The position numbers and the translations under genes were made by a program. A stretch of 48,346 nucleotides of DNA from positions 1-48,346 of the forward strand of contig CAZOHM010000020.1 of assembly GCA_964579795.1 (NCBI GenBank), written 5' to 3'. Positions 33,930 to 42,234 of this stretch are shown here, piece by piece (position 1 is the first letter of the stretch; each line of letters begins with the position of its first letter). A model generated the notes under the pieces. That model saw only the letters and a list, made by a program, of their open reading frames with translations, searched no databases and was not told the origin of the DNA. The stretch is from JAEYFP01 sp964579795 (lineage in GTDB: Bacteria; Bacillota; Clostridia; Lachnospirales; Lachnospiraceae).

Positions 33930-34814
33930 CTAATAGAAAGTTTTTACTAAATTAACAATCACAAGATTCCATCCATCGGCAAGAACAAATAATAAAATTT
34001 TAAATGGCATGGAAATCGTTGTTGGAGGAAGCATCATCATACCCATTGACATCAATGTTGATGCAACTACCATATCAATAACAATAAAAGGTATATAGAG
34101 TAAGAAACCAATAATAAACGCAGTTCGAAGCTCGCTTATAATAAAGCCTGGAACAAGTACATTTGTCGGAATGTCGTCTAAGCTCTCAACATTTTCAATT
34201 CCCGCAATGTCAAGAAACAGTTTTACATCTTTTGTCTGCGTTTGTCCATACATAAACTCACGAAGAGGCTGTGCTGCTGTCTCAAAGAACTCCTCCTGAG
34301 TTATCTCTCCCGCTTCAAATGGTTTGACTGCATTTGTATTAATCTCTGTAATAACCGGATTCATAATAAAAAAAGTCAGAAACAGAGATAGTCCAATCAG
34401 CACCTGATTAGGTGGTGCTGTCTGCGTACCAAGAGCTGTTCTGACAAAATGCATCACAATGATAATCCTTGTAAAAGATGTCATCATGACTAATAGCGTT
34501 GGCGCAAGAGCAATCAAAGTAAGAATTATCAGAATTCTCAGCGTCCCCGAAAGATTTCCCTGCCCATCCTGATAGGTAATGGATAAATTATTGGAAACGT
34601 TCAACTCCTTAAGATCATCTGTCGTTTTAGAAGATCCCGGTTCATTTATGACTGTCCTGTTCTCATTTGTAGCAGACTCATCTGTCATTCCTATGTCATT
34701 ATAGTCTGCCGCCATTATCGTCTTTGCCGGCACAAAAAAAACACCGGCTATACACACAAGTAGGCAAAAGAAGAGCTTCCATCCTCTGCCTCTTTGTATT
34801 TTACTTTTTTTCAT
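33930..34814 (-). CDS. fliP: Flagellar export gate protein FliP
   Basis: 294 aa. A signal-type N-terminal helix (about 10-32, LFFCLLVCIAGVFFVPA) then a polar part to about 80, then the FliP core with four membrane segments. Family signatures: TALGTQTAPPNQVLIGL and FIIGFLLYIPFIVIDMVV, and MGMMMLPPTTISMPFKI. It builds the pore of the export gate. Abuts fliO. Confidence 0.96.
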   Translation of the reverse strand: MKKSKIQRGRGWKLFFCLLVCIAGVFFVPAKTIMAADYNDIGMTDESATNENRTVINEPGSSKTTDDLKELNVSNNLSITYQDGQGNLSGTLRILIILTLIALAPTLLVMMTSFTRIIIVMHFVRTALGTQTAPPNQVLIGLSLFLTFFIMNPVITEINTNAVKPFEAGEITQEEFFETAAQPLREFMYGQTQTKDVKLFLDIAGIENVESLDDIPTNVLVPGFIISELRTAFIIGFLLYIPFIVIDMVVASTLMSMGMMMLPPTTISMPFKILLFVLADGWNLVIVNLVKTFY

Positions 34815-35189
34815 TTATTTATCGCTCCGTTTGTGTATCCGCTCTTTTGCTTTATCAAATATTCTCTGAAAGCTATCCTGTGTAACCGTACCAGCAGGGG
34901 TTAACTCTATTTCAGTCTCGTCAAGTTCTGTAATCTGCGTAATGGAGTCTTTTCCTATCGCAATTACAACGTATTTTTTTCCAATCCTGACAATCTGCAG
35001 ATACTTGTTAGTTGTTACTTTGAAAGTTTCAACTACTTCAAAATTCCGATTGTGCACCTGCGATTTCTGAATTTTTCCAACCCAACGTGTTGTAAAATAA
35101 GTCAGTGCCAATACAAGAATAAAGACTATTAAAACAGTCGCAAACTGAGCCGCACTGTCAAGACGCGATGTTGCATTAAGTAATATCAT
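34815..35189 (-). CDS. fliO: Flagellar biosynthesis protein FliO (FliZ)
   Basis: 124 aa. One membrane helix (about 15-38) with a following cytoplasmic domain of the FliO type (about 45-115, including FEVVETFKVTTNKYLQIVRIGKKYVVIAIGKD-like strands). FliO helps assemble FliP into the gate and is placed before fliP here, as usual. 4 bp after cheY. Sequence is poorly conserved across species, so position supports the call. Confidence 0.88.
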   Translation of the reverse strand: MILLNATSRLDSAAQFATVLIVFILVLALTYFTTRWVGKIQKSQVHNRNFEVVETFKVTTNKYLQIVRIGKKYVVIAIGKDSITQITELDETEIELTPAGTVTQDSFQRIFDKAKERIHKRSDK

Positions 35190-35193
35190 ACTT

Positions 35194-35556
35194 TTAGCCT
35201 ACGACTTTTTTAACTGCCTCAATAACACGATCTGCCTGGAATGGTTTTACAATAAAATCTTTTGCACCTGCCTGAATAGATTCAATAACCATTGCCTGCT
35301 GACCCATAGCAGAACACATAATTACAAGTGCGCTGGAATCTCCCTCTTTAATTTTCTTGAGAGCCTGAATTCCATCCATTTCCGGCATAGTAATATCCAT
35401 CAAAACCAAATCCGGCTTTAACTCGTTATATTTTTCTACTGCCTTTGCACCATTCTCTGCTTCTCCGGCTACATTATAACCATTCTTTGTTAAAATGTCC
35501 TTGATCATCATTCTCATAAATGCTGCGTCATCACAAATTAAAATGCTCTTTGCCAT
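35194..35556 (-). CDS. cheY: Chemotaxis response regulator CheY
   Basis: 120 aa, single receiver domain. Acidic pair D9/D10, phosphorylated D54 in VLMDITMPEMDG and Lys104 in FIVKPF. CheY-P binds the motor switch; with FliM and FliY encoded just before and CheC/FliY as phosphatases, the arrangement is the Bacillus one. 23 bp after fliY. Confidence 0.97.
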   Translation of the reverse strand: MAKSILICDDAAFMRMMIKDILTKNGYNVAGEAENGAKAVEKYNELKPDLVLMDITMPEMDGIQALKKIKEGDSSALVIMCSAMGQQAMVIESIQAGAKDFIVKPFQADRVIEAVKKVVG

Positions 35557-35579
35557 CTTTCATTCTCCTATACATTATT

Positions 35580-36812
35580 TTAGTTGATTATCTCGGTTAC
35601 CCTAACACCAAAGTTTTCTTCAATAACGACAACTTCACCTTTTGCTACAAGTTTTCCATTTACCAAAACATCTACAGGTTCACCTGCAATCTTATCAAGT
35701 TCAATGATGGTACCCGGTGCAAAATCCAAAATATCACTTATTGCTTTGCTCGTTCTGCCAAGTTCAACTGTAACTTCCAGCGGAACATCTTTGATTAAAG
35801 AAATATTCTCTTGGCTCTGCATTGCATTTACATCATTTGAAAATGCCTGAAATGCTGCCGGTTGAATATTGATATTTGGCATTCCCATCGGTTGTTGCAT
35901 TCCCATCGTCTGTTGCATTCCCATCGGCTGTTGCATTCCCATCGGCTGTTGCATTCCTCCCATTGACTGTTGCATATTCATTGGCTGCTGCATTCCCATT
36001 GAATTACCCATACCCATTGCATTTCCATACCCCATATCTATAGACTGCTGTGGAACCTGTACTGATGCTGTAGGCATCGGGGCTGCTGCTTTAGGTGGTT
36101 CAGGTTCTTGATTATCAATAAAATACCCATATAAAGATTTGGCAAAATCAATTGGATACAGCTGCATAATCTGACTGTCAACCAAATCTCCTATCTGCAT
36201 ACGGAATGTTATTTTTACAAAAGTTCCTGCGAGAAAAGAAGAAATATCTCCACCTTTTTTTAATGCATCCGTATCTACCAGGCTTGCTTCCGGCGGACTA
36301 ATATCAATCATCCTGCCCAGCATGGAAGATAATGATGTTGCTGAGGATCCCATCATCTGATTCATAGCCTCAGATATTGCACTCAGATGAAGCTCGCCAA
36401 GTTCCCCCTCTGTATTTGTGCCATCACCACCCATCATCAAATCAGTAATAATCTTTACATCGTTTTCTCTTAATACTAATATATTCGTACCTTCAAGACC
36501 GTCTGTATACTGAATTTTGATAAAAACGCATGGACGTTCATATGCTTCATTGACCTCTGGCCATGTCGCCAGTGTAACTACCGGCGTCGTGATATTAACT
36601 TTTCTGTTAACTAAGGAATAAAGTGTTGTCGCTGATGTTCCCATGCTGATGTTAGCGATTTCTCCGATAGCATCCTTTTCCACATCTGTTAAATGTTCTT
36701 CGCCTGACATTTCGGAATTCAATGATGCCTCTGCCGTCTCCGACGAATCCGATATATCGCTCATGCCGTTTAACAGGGCATTAATCTCACCCTGAGATAG
36801 CATTCCATCCAT
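35580..36812 (-). CDS. fliY: Flagellar switch protein FliY (FliN-type, with CheC-like domain)
   Basis: 410 aa. N-terminal CheY-P binding peptide MLSQGEINALLNG; a CheC-like domain (about 40-225) with two phosphatase motifs, GEIANISMG (E51, N54) and SEAMNQMMG; a Met/Gln/Pro-rich linker (about 255-310) with near-repeats of MGMQQP; and a SpoA/FliN C-terminal domain (about 325-410). It is both a C-ring part and a CheY-P phosphatase. The linker is encoded by an 18-bp tandem repeat (35880-36008) and may vary in length. 4 bp after fliM. Confidence 0.95.
   Translation of the reverse strand: MDGMLSQGEINALLNGMSDISDSSETAEASLNSEMSGEEHLTDVEKDAIGEIANISMGTSATTLYSLVNRKVNITTPVVTLATWPEVNEAYERPCVFIKIQYTDGLEGTNILVLRENDVKIITDLMMGGDGTNTEGELGELHLSAISEAMNQMMGSSATSLSSMLGRMIDISPPEASLVDTDALKKGGDISSFLAGTFVKITFRMQIGDLVDSQIMQLYPIDFAKSLYGYFIDNQEPEPPKAAAPMPTASVQVPQQSIDMGYGNAMGMGNSMGMQQPMNMQQSMGGMQQPMGMQQPMGMQQTMGMQQPMGMPNINIQPAAFQAFSNDVNAMQSQENISLIKDVPLEVTVELGRTSKAISDILDFAPGTIIELDKIAGEPVDVLVNGKLVAKGEVVVIEENFGVRVTEIIN
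35880..36008. repeat. 18-bp tandem repeat in fliY encoding the MQQPMG linker
   Basis: Four near-identical 18-bp units (plus strand CATTCCCATCGGCTGTTG and variants) at 35880-35951, then a 21-bp and two diverged 18-bp units. All stay in frame. The repeat gives a flexible linker between the phosphatase-like and FliN domains. Copy number could change by slippage. Confidence 0.9.
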
Positions 36813-36816
36813 CCCA

Positions 36817-37797
36817 CTATTCCTCCTCTCTCAATATTGTAGTAACTCTTACCGCATATGAATCCTTTGTAGAACCCGGTAAGACTTTAAACTTCTTCAA
36901 ATTACCAACATACACATCCAGTTCATTATTAACCTTGGAATTCAGCTTGATAATATCGCCAAGCTGTAGATTAACAAAATCATTGACTGTAATAGAACTC
37001 TTGCCAAGGACAGTACGTATTGGCATTTCAACACGCCGAACGATTGTCTCTATATGATCTTCGTAATTTTCTTCCTTGTTTTCCTTCATAGAGGAGAACC
37101 AGAATTTTGTATTCAGTTTTTCCATAATGCTTTCCAATGTAAAAAAAGGTAAACAAACATTCATAAGTCCTTCTACATCACCAATTTTAACATTGATTGT
37201 TACAATTGCTATCATCTCGCTAGGTGCAATAATCTGTGCAAACTGTGGATTAGTCTCAATTCTCTCCAATATCGGATTAATCTCAACTACATTTTTCCAT
37301 GGTTCACGAAGTAACTGCACGCATACAGAAATAATCTTATCTATGATAGAACGCTCTATTTCCGAAAAGTCTCTACTCTTCTCGAGTGGATTACCCGGAC
37401 CTCCAAGCATCCTGTCAATCATAGCAAACCCAAGATTCGCTGCCACCTCAAGCATAATGTTTCCATTTAGTGGTTCAAAATTTACAACTGCAAGTAACAC
37501 CGGATTTGCAAGAGCTGTTGAAAATTCCGAAAAAGTACATGCCTCCGAATTAACAACACTCACTTGAATGTTTTTTCTTAAATATACAGGTAAATTTGTT
37601 GACAAAAGTCTTCCATAGTGTTCAAAAATTATTTCCAAAGTTCTCAAATGTTCTTTTGAAAACTTTGCCGGTCTTCTAAAATCATAATTTTTGGTCGACT
37701 TTTCGTCGTTCCCATTCATGTCCTCTGCATCCAGTTCGCCTGAGCTTAACGCTTGAAGCAGACTATCTATCTCATTTTGGGAGAGTACCTCACCCAT
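36817..37797 (-). CDS. fliM: Flagellar motor switch protein FliM
   Basis: 326 aa. N-terminal CheY-P binding peptide VLSQNEIDSLLQAL (EIDSLL), then the CheC-like middle domain (about 45-230), and the C-terminal SpoA-type domain (about 245-326). It is a C-ring component that sets the direction of rotation. The ATG at 37797 (AGGTG 6 bases upstream) is preferred over the GTG at 37806. Encoded 32 bp after fliL. Confidence 0.95.
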   Translation of the reverse strand: MGEVLSQNEIDSLLQALSSGELDAEDMNGNDEKSTKNYDFRRPAKFSKEHLRTLEIIFEHYGRLLSTNLPVYLRKNIQVSVVNSEACTFSEFSTALANPVLLAVVNFEPLNGNIMLEVAANLGFAMIDRMLGGPGNPLEKSRDFSEIERSIIDKIISVCVQLLREPWKNVVEINPILERIETNPQFAQIIAPSEMIAIVTINVKIGDVEGLMNVCLPFFTLESIMEKLNTKFWFSSMKENKEENYEDHIETIVRRVEMPIRTVLGKSSITVNDFVNLQLGDIIKLNSKVNNELDVYVGNLKKFKVLPGSTKDSYAVRVTTILREEE

Positions 37798-37829
37798 CAA
37801 GCTCACCTCACTTTTTTGTCAATGTGCTT

Positions 37830-38354
37830 TTACTGAAATTTAACATCTCTAAAATATGCCTCATAAACAAATTTCGAATCAAACATCGCCTGAACTCTCT
37901 GAAGAATTGCATCTTCAATCTGGGCTTCGCCTGTCATTGCCTCTTCTTTTGTATAAGAACCAATTACATCAATAATCTCGCTCTTTATCTTGCTTTCTTT
38001 CTCAGACATCATCGGCTGATAATCTTTGTAATCAGGATCTTTCATATTTAATGAAAAAGAAACAGAAACCATAGCATAATGTTCTGAACCATCTGCACTT
38101 GGTTTTAATGCAACTGTCATGGCATCCTCAATATTGTATACACTTGTATCAGCAATGGATACTGCCTCTTCCTGCTCACCCTCTTCAGAATTTGCACCCG
38201 GAGACAACTCCAAATCAAGAACAGATGCAATATCATTTACAAGTGCAACTGTTTTTTTGTTCGCTGAAACTGTTGAAAACATAATAATTCCGGTTAGTAC
38301 CAGATTCACTATCAAAAGTGCCAGAATAATAACCGTCATCAAATTCTTTTTCAT
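37830..38354 (-). CDS. fliL: Flagellar basal body-associated protein FliL
   Basis: 174 aa. Membrane helix near the N-terminus (about 6-28) and an extracytoplasmic domain with the Asn/Asp-rich ending SKFVYEAYFRDVKFQ. FliL rings surround stator units and support torque. It follows motB by 26 bp, a fitting neighbour. A short acidic patch (about 52-62) follows the helix. Confidence 0.92.
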   Translation of the reverse strand: MKKNLMTVIILALLIVNLVLTGIIMFSTVSANKKTVALVNDIASVLDLELSPGANSEEGEQEEAVSIADTSVYNIEDAMTVALKPSADGSEHYAMVSVSFSLNMKDPDYKDYQPMMSEKESKIKSEIIDVIGSYTKEEAMTGEAQIEDAILQRVQAMFDSKFVYEAYFRDVKFQ

Positions 38355-38380
38355 TTTCTCTACTCCTTCGTAATCATGAC

Positions 38381-39172
38381 CTAATATGTAGAAAGTGTAT
38401 GATAAATTTTAATTTCAACTCTTCTATTCTGCGCCCGGCCTTCTGCTGTGGAATTATCAGCAACTGGAACATACTCTCCTCGTCCGGAATGCTTTACCAT
38501 TGCAGGATCAAGGTTTGCATTTGTAATCAAATATTCAAACACTGACAGCGCACGTGCGCTGGAAAGTTCGTTATTGCTGTCAAAATTTGCATTATGTATT
38601 GGAACATTGTCAGTGTGTCCTTCGATTTCAATTGTGCTCTGCCCATACTTTTGTAATATTACGCCAATCTTATCAAGCAGGGTATAAGAATCTTTCTTTA
38701 TTGTAGCACTACCCGAATCAAACAACAATGCACCATTTAATGTAAGTGATATGTATTGAGAAGTGAAATCAATATCAACTTCCTTGTCAAGTTTCTGTTC
38801 CTGCAGCGTTTCTTCAACTAATTCTGCAAGCTCCTCTGACTGTTTCATTTGTTCCTTATTCACTTCATCAATTGCATCATTTGTTTCTGAATCCTCTGCG
38901 GCTTTTCCCATAGAATTCATATATTCGCTTAAATCATTCAGCTGGCTGACACCGTTCGAAATCAAAACTCCGCTTCCAAACGAAGCACCTCCACCGGAAA
39001 AAATACTGAAACTGTCTGAAAACGATGCTGCCACAAGTTCAAACTTCTGTGCATCTACAGATGACATTGAGAACAGTAGTACAAAAAAACATAACAGCAG
39101 GTTCATCAAATCTGCGAAGGTATTCATCCACGCCGCTCCGGGCTTTGGTGGCTGTTCCTTACGTTTTGCCAC
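38381..39172 (-). CDS. motB: Flagellar stator protein MotB
   Basis: 263 aa. One membrane helix with the proton-path Asp21 in TFADLMNLLLCFFVLLFSMS, a linker/plug region, then an OmpA-like peptidoglycan-binding domain (about 140-263) with IEGHTDNVPI, SARALSVFEYL and GRGEYVPVADN. The start is GTG, sharing its first base with the motA stop (TAGTG), so the pair is translationally coupled. Stator genes lie inside the fla/che operon here, unlike B. subtilis. Confidence 0.96.
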   Translation of the reverse strand: MAKRKEQPPKPGAAWMNTFADLMNLLLCFFVLLFSMSSVDAQKFELVAASFSDSFSIFSGGGASFGSGVLISNGVSQLNDLSEYMNSMGKAAEDSETNDAIDEVNKEQMKQSEELAELVEETLQEQKLDKEVDIDFTSQYISLTLNGALLFDSGSATIKKDSYTLLDKIGVILQKYGQSTIEIEGHTDNVPIHNANFDSNNELSSARALSVFEYLITNANLDPAMVKHSGRGEYVPVADNSTAEGRAQNRRVEIKIYHTLSTY

Positions 39173-39969
39173 TACTCTTCACCTCCGCCCACATCCTTAC
39201 CAACGCTTCCGCGTTCACTTGGAGACATGAAGGACTTCAGTTTTTCCTCAATTACTCTCGGATTCTCTCCTGCCTGTATAGAAAGTAATCCTTCAATGAT
39301 AATTTCTTTTACCTGCATTTCCGAATCGTTAATTGATTTAAGCTTTGTGGCAATCGGAGTACTAATCCAGTTTGCAAGAACAGAACCATAAAAAGTAGTA
39401 ACAAGCGCAACCGCCATGGAAGGACCAATACTGGATGCATCTTCCATATGATAAAGCATCATAATAAGACCAAGGAGTGTACCAATCATACCCCAAGCAG
39501 GGCCCATCGAAGCTAAGTTTTCCCAAAATCCGATGTTCTTTTTGTGACGATCGTCAATACCTACCAGCTCTGTCTCCATAATTCCTCTGACAAGATCCGG
39601 ATCTGTACCATCAACAATCAGCATGATTCCTTTCTGCAAAAAAATATCATCCAATTCACCAGCAGCTTCTTCCAGAGAAAGTAAACCTTCTTTTCTGGCA
39701 ACATTAGACAAGTCAATAATCTTTTGAATAATAGAAGCAGCATTAATTGTGGGCGTTTTGAATGAAATGCGAATACTCTTCAATCCGTTAAAGAAACCCT
39801 GTAGTGTATAACTTGCTAATATGGAGCAAAATGCTCCACCAAAAGTAATCATGATAGATGCAGGATCAAAGAAATATCTAACACCCGCAATACCATCCTG
39901 ACCTATCGCAATAGAAATTATAATAAATGCAAAACAAAAAACTAAGCCAATAATCGTTGCTAAATCCAC
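39172..39969 (-). CDS. motA: Flagellar stator protein MotA
   Basis: 265 aa, four membrane helices. The MotA signature FWENLASMGPAWGMIGTLLGL and the cytoplasmic loop are visible. With MotB it forms the ion channel that drives rotation. The GTG at 39969 (MDLATIIGL) is preferred over the GTG at 39978, because AGGTG lies 6 bases upstream and this is the normal family start. 9 bp after the flbD stop. Confidence 0.95.
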   Translation of the reverse strand: MDLATIIGLVFCFAFIIISIAIGQDGIAGVRYFFDPASIMITFGGAFCSILASYTLQGFFNGLKSIRISFKTPTINAASIIQKIIDLSNVARKEGLLSLEEAAGELDDIFLQKGIMLIVDGTDPDLVRGIMETELVGIDDRHKKNIGFWENLASMGPAWGMIGTLLGLIMMLYHMEDASSIGPSMAVALVTTFYGSVLANWISTPIATKLKSINDSEMQVKEIIIEGLLSIQAGENPRVIEEKLKSFMSPSERGSVGKDVGGGEE

Positions 39970-39978
39970 AGCACACAC

Positions 39979-40167
39979 CTACCAATTCTCATAAATATCC
40001 CTTTTATAAGATTTTACCAAATTTTTCACTTCTTGTCTACATTCTTTTACAATAATTTTCTTTCCATTTACCAATGTAATGACTGTATCTGGCGTTTCTT
40101 CGACAGTCTCAATCAAGTCCGAATTCAATAGAAAAGGCGAGCCATTCAGCTTAGTTACTTCAATCAT
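39979..40167 (-). CDS. flbD: FlbD-like small flagellar protein
   Basis: 62 aa. Family FlbD (PF06289): IEVTKLNGSPFLLNSDLIE, then TPDTVITLVNGKKIIVKE. The ATG at 40167 has GGAGG 6 bases upstream and is the usual start; the longer frame to 40254 reads through a hairpin-forming spacer. In B. subtilis its homologue sits between flgE and fliL. Biochemical function is unknown. Spaced 102 bp from flgE, one of the largest gaps of the operon. Confidence 0.92.
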   Translation of the reverse strand: MIEVTKLNGSPFLLNSDLIETVEETPDTVITLVNGKKIIVKECRQEVKNLVKSYKRDIYENW

Positions 40168-40204
40168 TCTTCGCCTCCATGCGATTATTGTTTTGTCGAA
40201 ATCT

Positions 40205-40242
40205 GGTGGACAAAAGTGCGATATAATACACTTTTGTCCACC
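40205..40242. repeat. Perfect 14-bp inverted repeat between flgE and flbD
   Basis: GGTGGACAAAAGTG and CACTTTTGTCCACC flank a 10-base loop. On the plus strand it is followed by CTTTTT and looks like a terminator, but the genes here are on the minus strand, where no T-run follows. So it may stabilise or mark a processing point in the operon mRNA, or stop an antisense transcript. Not seen elsewhere in the window by eye. Confidence 0.8.
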
Positions 40243-40269
40243 CTTTTTCAACACTTATCTTAATACAAA

Positions 40270-41727
40270 TTATCTCTTGAGATTAGTCAATTCTTCAAGC
40301 ATCGTATCTGATACAGTAATAATTCTGCTATTTGCCTGAAAACCACGCTGGGTTGTAATCATTTCTGTAAATTCTGAAGAAAGATCAACGTTTGACATTT
40401 CCAACACACCAGTTGCCATTTTTCCAATTCCATCAGACGTAACATCTTCACCAATTCCATCAAACTGACCAGAGTTTTGTGTTGTTGTATAAAGATTCTC
40501 TCCGGCTTTTTCAAGACCTGACGGATTAGCAAAGCTTGCTACTGCAATCTGTCCTAAGAGTTTTTCTGTTCCATTATCATAAGACGCAAAAATCTTTCCA
40601 TCTGTCTGAATAGAAATTCCGGACATTGTACCAACCTTGCGGCCTGCATAGTTGCCGTCATAATCGCCTGCTTTTCCGGCAATCGTTGATGTTCCACTGT
40701 TATCTACATTGCTGGAATTCTTCATGCTGACATTAATTGTTGTCGGGTAATTCGGATGAGTTGTATTAAATGACATCTGAATTTTATTGGCATCAGTTTC
40801 TGTATCCGTTGTGGAAGCAGCATGGAAATCGGCCGTATCGCCATAAGACGGAACTGCATTTCCTGTCCAATAGCCCAAATAAGAGCCATTCGTATTGCTG
40901 TACTTCAAATATACAGTATCCTTGCTGACTGTTGTACCGCCGCCGCCATTTATTGTTACATAATCGGCAACCGTTTCGCCTGTTTTTACTACTGACTTTC
41001 CTGTAGAATCTACAACATCAGTTAAATCCATACGATACACATAATCATCGAGAGCATTCCCGTCTGCGTCTGTATTGAATACAGCATATTTTGCAACATA
41101 GCTGTAACCCATATTGTCATAGAAGGTGATATTAACTGCCTGTCCTGTTGCTGTAGATACATTTGCGCTGTTCTTATCAAGAATACCAGAAATATATGAC
41201 TCTTTCGTTGCTTCTGCAGGAGATGTTAAGTTTGATGCCTTCATAACCTGTAATTTAGAAACTGTATCTTTCTTAATTGTACCAGGATTTGCTGTATCCT
41301 CCTGCCATCCCATAACGGAAAATCCATTGGATGTCATAGCAAGATTTCCTGCACCATCCACATAAAAAGCACCCGCTCTTGTGAAATAATTTGATGAACC
41401 ATCATTTACAATAAAGAAACTGTCTCCTGTAATCTGTACGTCAAACGGATTTCCTGTTGTCTGTGAAGCACCTGACGTAGAAATATTTGTATTGATTGCT
41501 CCAGTCGACACACCAAGACCAATCTGCTTTGAGTTTATACCTGATCTGCCCGTTGCGGCATTTGCACCTGATGCATTCTGTGTTGTCTGATACATCAAAT
41601 CACTGAAAGTTACGCTACTTGATTTAAAACCTACTGTGTTGACGTTTGCGATATTATTACCGATTACGTCCATCTTTGTCTGGTGAGTTTTAAGACCTGT
41701 TACACCAGAAAAAAGTGATCTCATCAT
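40270..41727 (-). CDS. flgE: Flagellar hook protein FlgE
   Basis: 485 aa, in the normal range. N-terminal rod/hook domain MRSLFSGVTGLKTHQTKMD and VIGNNIANVNTVGFKSSS; C-terminal helix with SSEFTEMITTQRGFQANSR and IITVSDTMLEELTNL. The middle region forms the exposed hook domains (Gly/Ser/Thr/Asn-rich). The ATG at 41727 has AGGAGG 9 bases upstream. It is exported by the type III system and forms the universal joint. Confidence 0.96.
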   Translation of the reverse strand: MMRSLFSGVTGLKTHQTKMDVIGNNIANVNTVGFKSSSVTFSDLMYQTTQNASGANAATGRSGINSKQIGLGVSTGAINTNISTSGASQTTGNPFDVQITGDSFFIVNDGSSNYFTRAGAFYVDGAGNLAMTSNGFSVMGWQEDTANPGTIKKDTVSKLQVMKASNLTSPAEATKESYISGILDKNSANVSTATGQAVNITFYDNMGYSYVAKYAVFNTDADGNALDDYVYRMDLTDVVDSTGKSVVKTGETVADYVTINGGGGTTVSKDTVYLKYSNTNGSYLGYWTGNAVPSYGDTADFHAASTTDTETDANKIQMSFNTTHPNYPTTINVSMKNSSNVDNSGTSTIAGKAGDYDGNYAGRKVGTMSGISIQTDGKIFASYDNGTEKLLGQIAVASFANPSGLEKAGENLYTTTQNSGQFDGIGEDVTSDGIGKMATGVLEMSNVDLSSEFTEMITTQRGFQANSRIITVSDTMLEELTNLKR

Positions 41728-41751
41728 AATGAGTGACCTCCTTTTGTAATT

Positions 41752-41777
41752 GTATCCCTTCTGTCAGTCGGGGATAC
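41752..41777 (-). other. Short hairpin in the flgE leader
   Basis: GTATCCC and GGGATAC (7 bp) around a 12-base loop, in the 83-bp gap before flgE, about 25 bases upstream of its start. An AGGGAGG lies further upstream. No T-run, so not a terminator; may affect flgE translation or mRNA stability (inference). Confidence 0.4.
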
Positions 41778-41810
41778 CAGCCTCCCTAAGGTCCAGCTGT
41801 GAATTATTAG

Positions 41811-42209
41811 TTATGCAATGACGGCTCCATCAATGTTAGTAAAAACATTTTCGTCTGCCTCTGCCTGATCCATTGCTGTAATTACGGTATTGTTCTTGAC
41901 ATTCACTATAAATGCAAGCTGGTCTACCAAAACCAGTGATTCATTGATTCCCTTCTCATTTGCTTTCTGCGTCCCTGCATTCAGTCTGTCCAGCTGTGTA
42001 TCGGACAGTTCGATATTTCTGTCATTCAGTCTTCCTGCCGCATGTTTCGAAAACTTTACAGTACTGTTTTTCGAATCCTGCGTTTGCTTTAATATCTCAG
42101 CGAATGACCGTTCACCGTTCTGACTGACTTTTTTTGCGGCACTCCCATCCTTTAAATACTGGCTGGTTATCTGCTCAATGGAAGAAAACTGACTGTTCAT
42201 AATCTTCAT
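41811..42209 (-). CDS. Flagellar operon protein, TIGR02530 type
   Basis: 132 aa, no membrane helix. Family TIGR02530, small proteins found between flgD and flgE in Firmicutes. The motif SVKFSKHAAGRLNDRNIELS (here starting TVKFSKHA) and the C-terminal LVLVDQLAFIVNVKNNTVITAMD are the conserved parts. The ATG at 42209 has AGGAGG 7 bases upstream. Function not known; possibly a hook assembly factor, by context. Confidence 0.88.
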   Translation of the reverse strand: MKIMNSQFSSIEQITSQYLKDGSAAKKVSQNGERSFAEILKQTQDSKNSTVKFSKHAAGRLNDRNIELSDTQLDRLNAGTQKANEKGINESLVLVDQLAFIVNVKNNTVITAMDQAEADENVFTNIDGAVIA

Positions 42210-42234
42210 ATGTATTCCTCCTGAATAAAAGTCA

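Noticed and set aside
35880..36008. CRISPR-like repeat
   Set aside because: The repeats are contiguous with no spacers and stay in frame within fliY; they encode a linker.
40168..40254. Longer FlbD with 29 extra N-terminal residues
   Set aside because: The extension is encoded by the hairpin spacer, and the internal ATG at 40167 has an ideal GGAGG.
41728..41810. Riboswitch (for example c-di-GMP class I) before flgE
   Set aside because: Only a 7-bp hairpin is present; none of the conserved aptamer motifs are seen and the region is within the operon.
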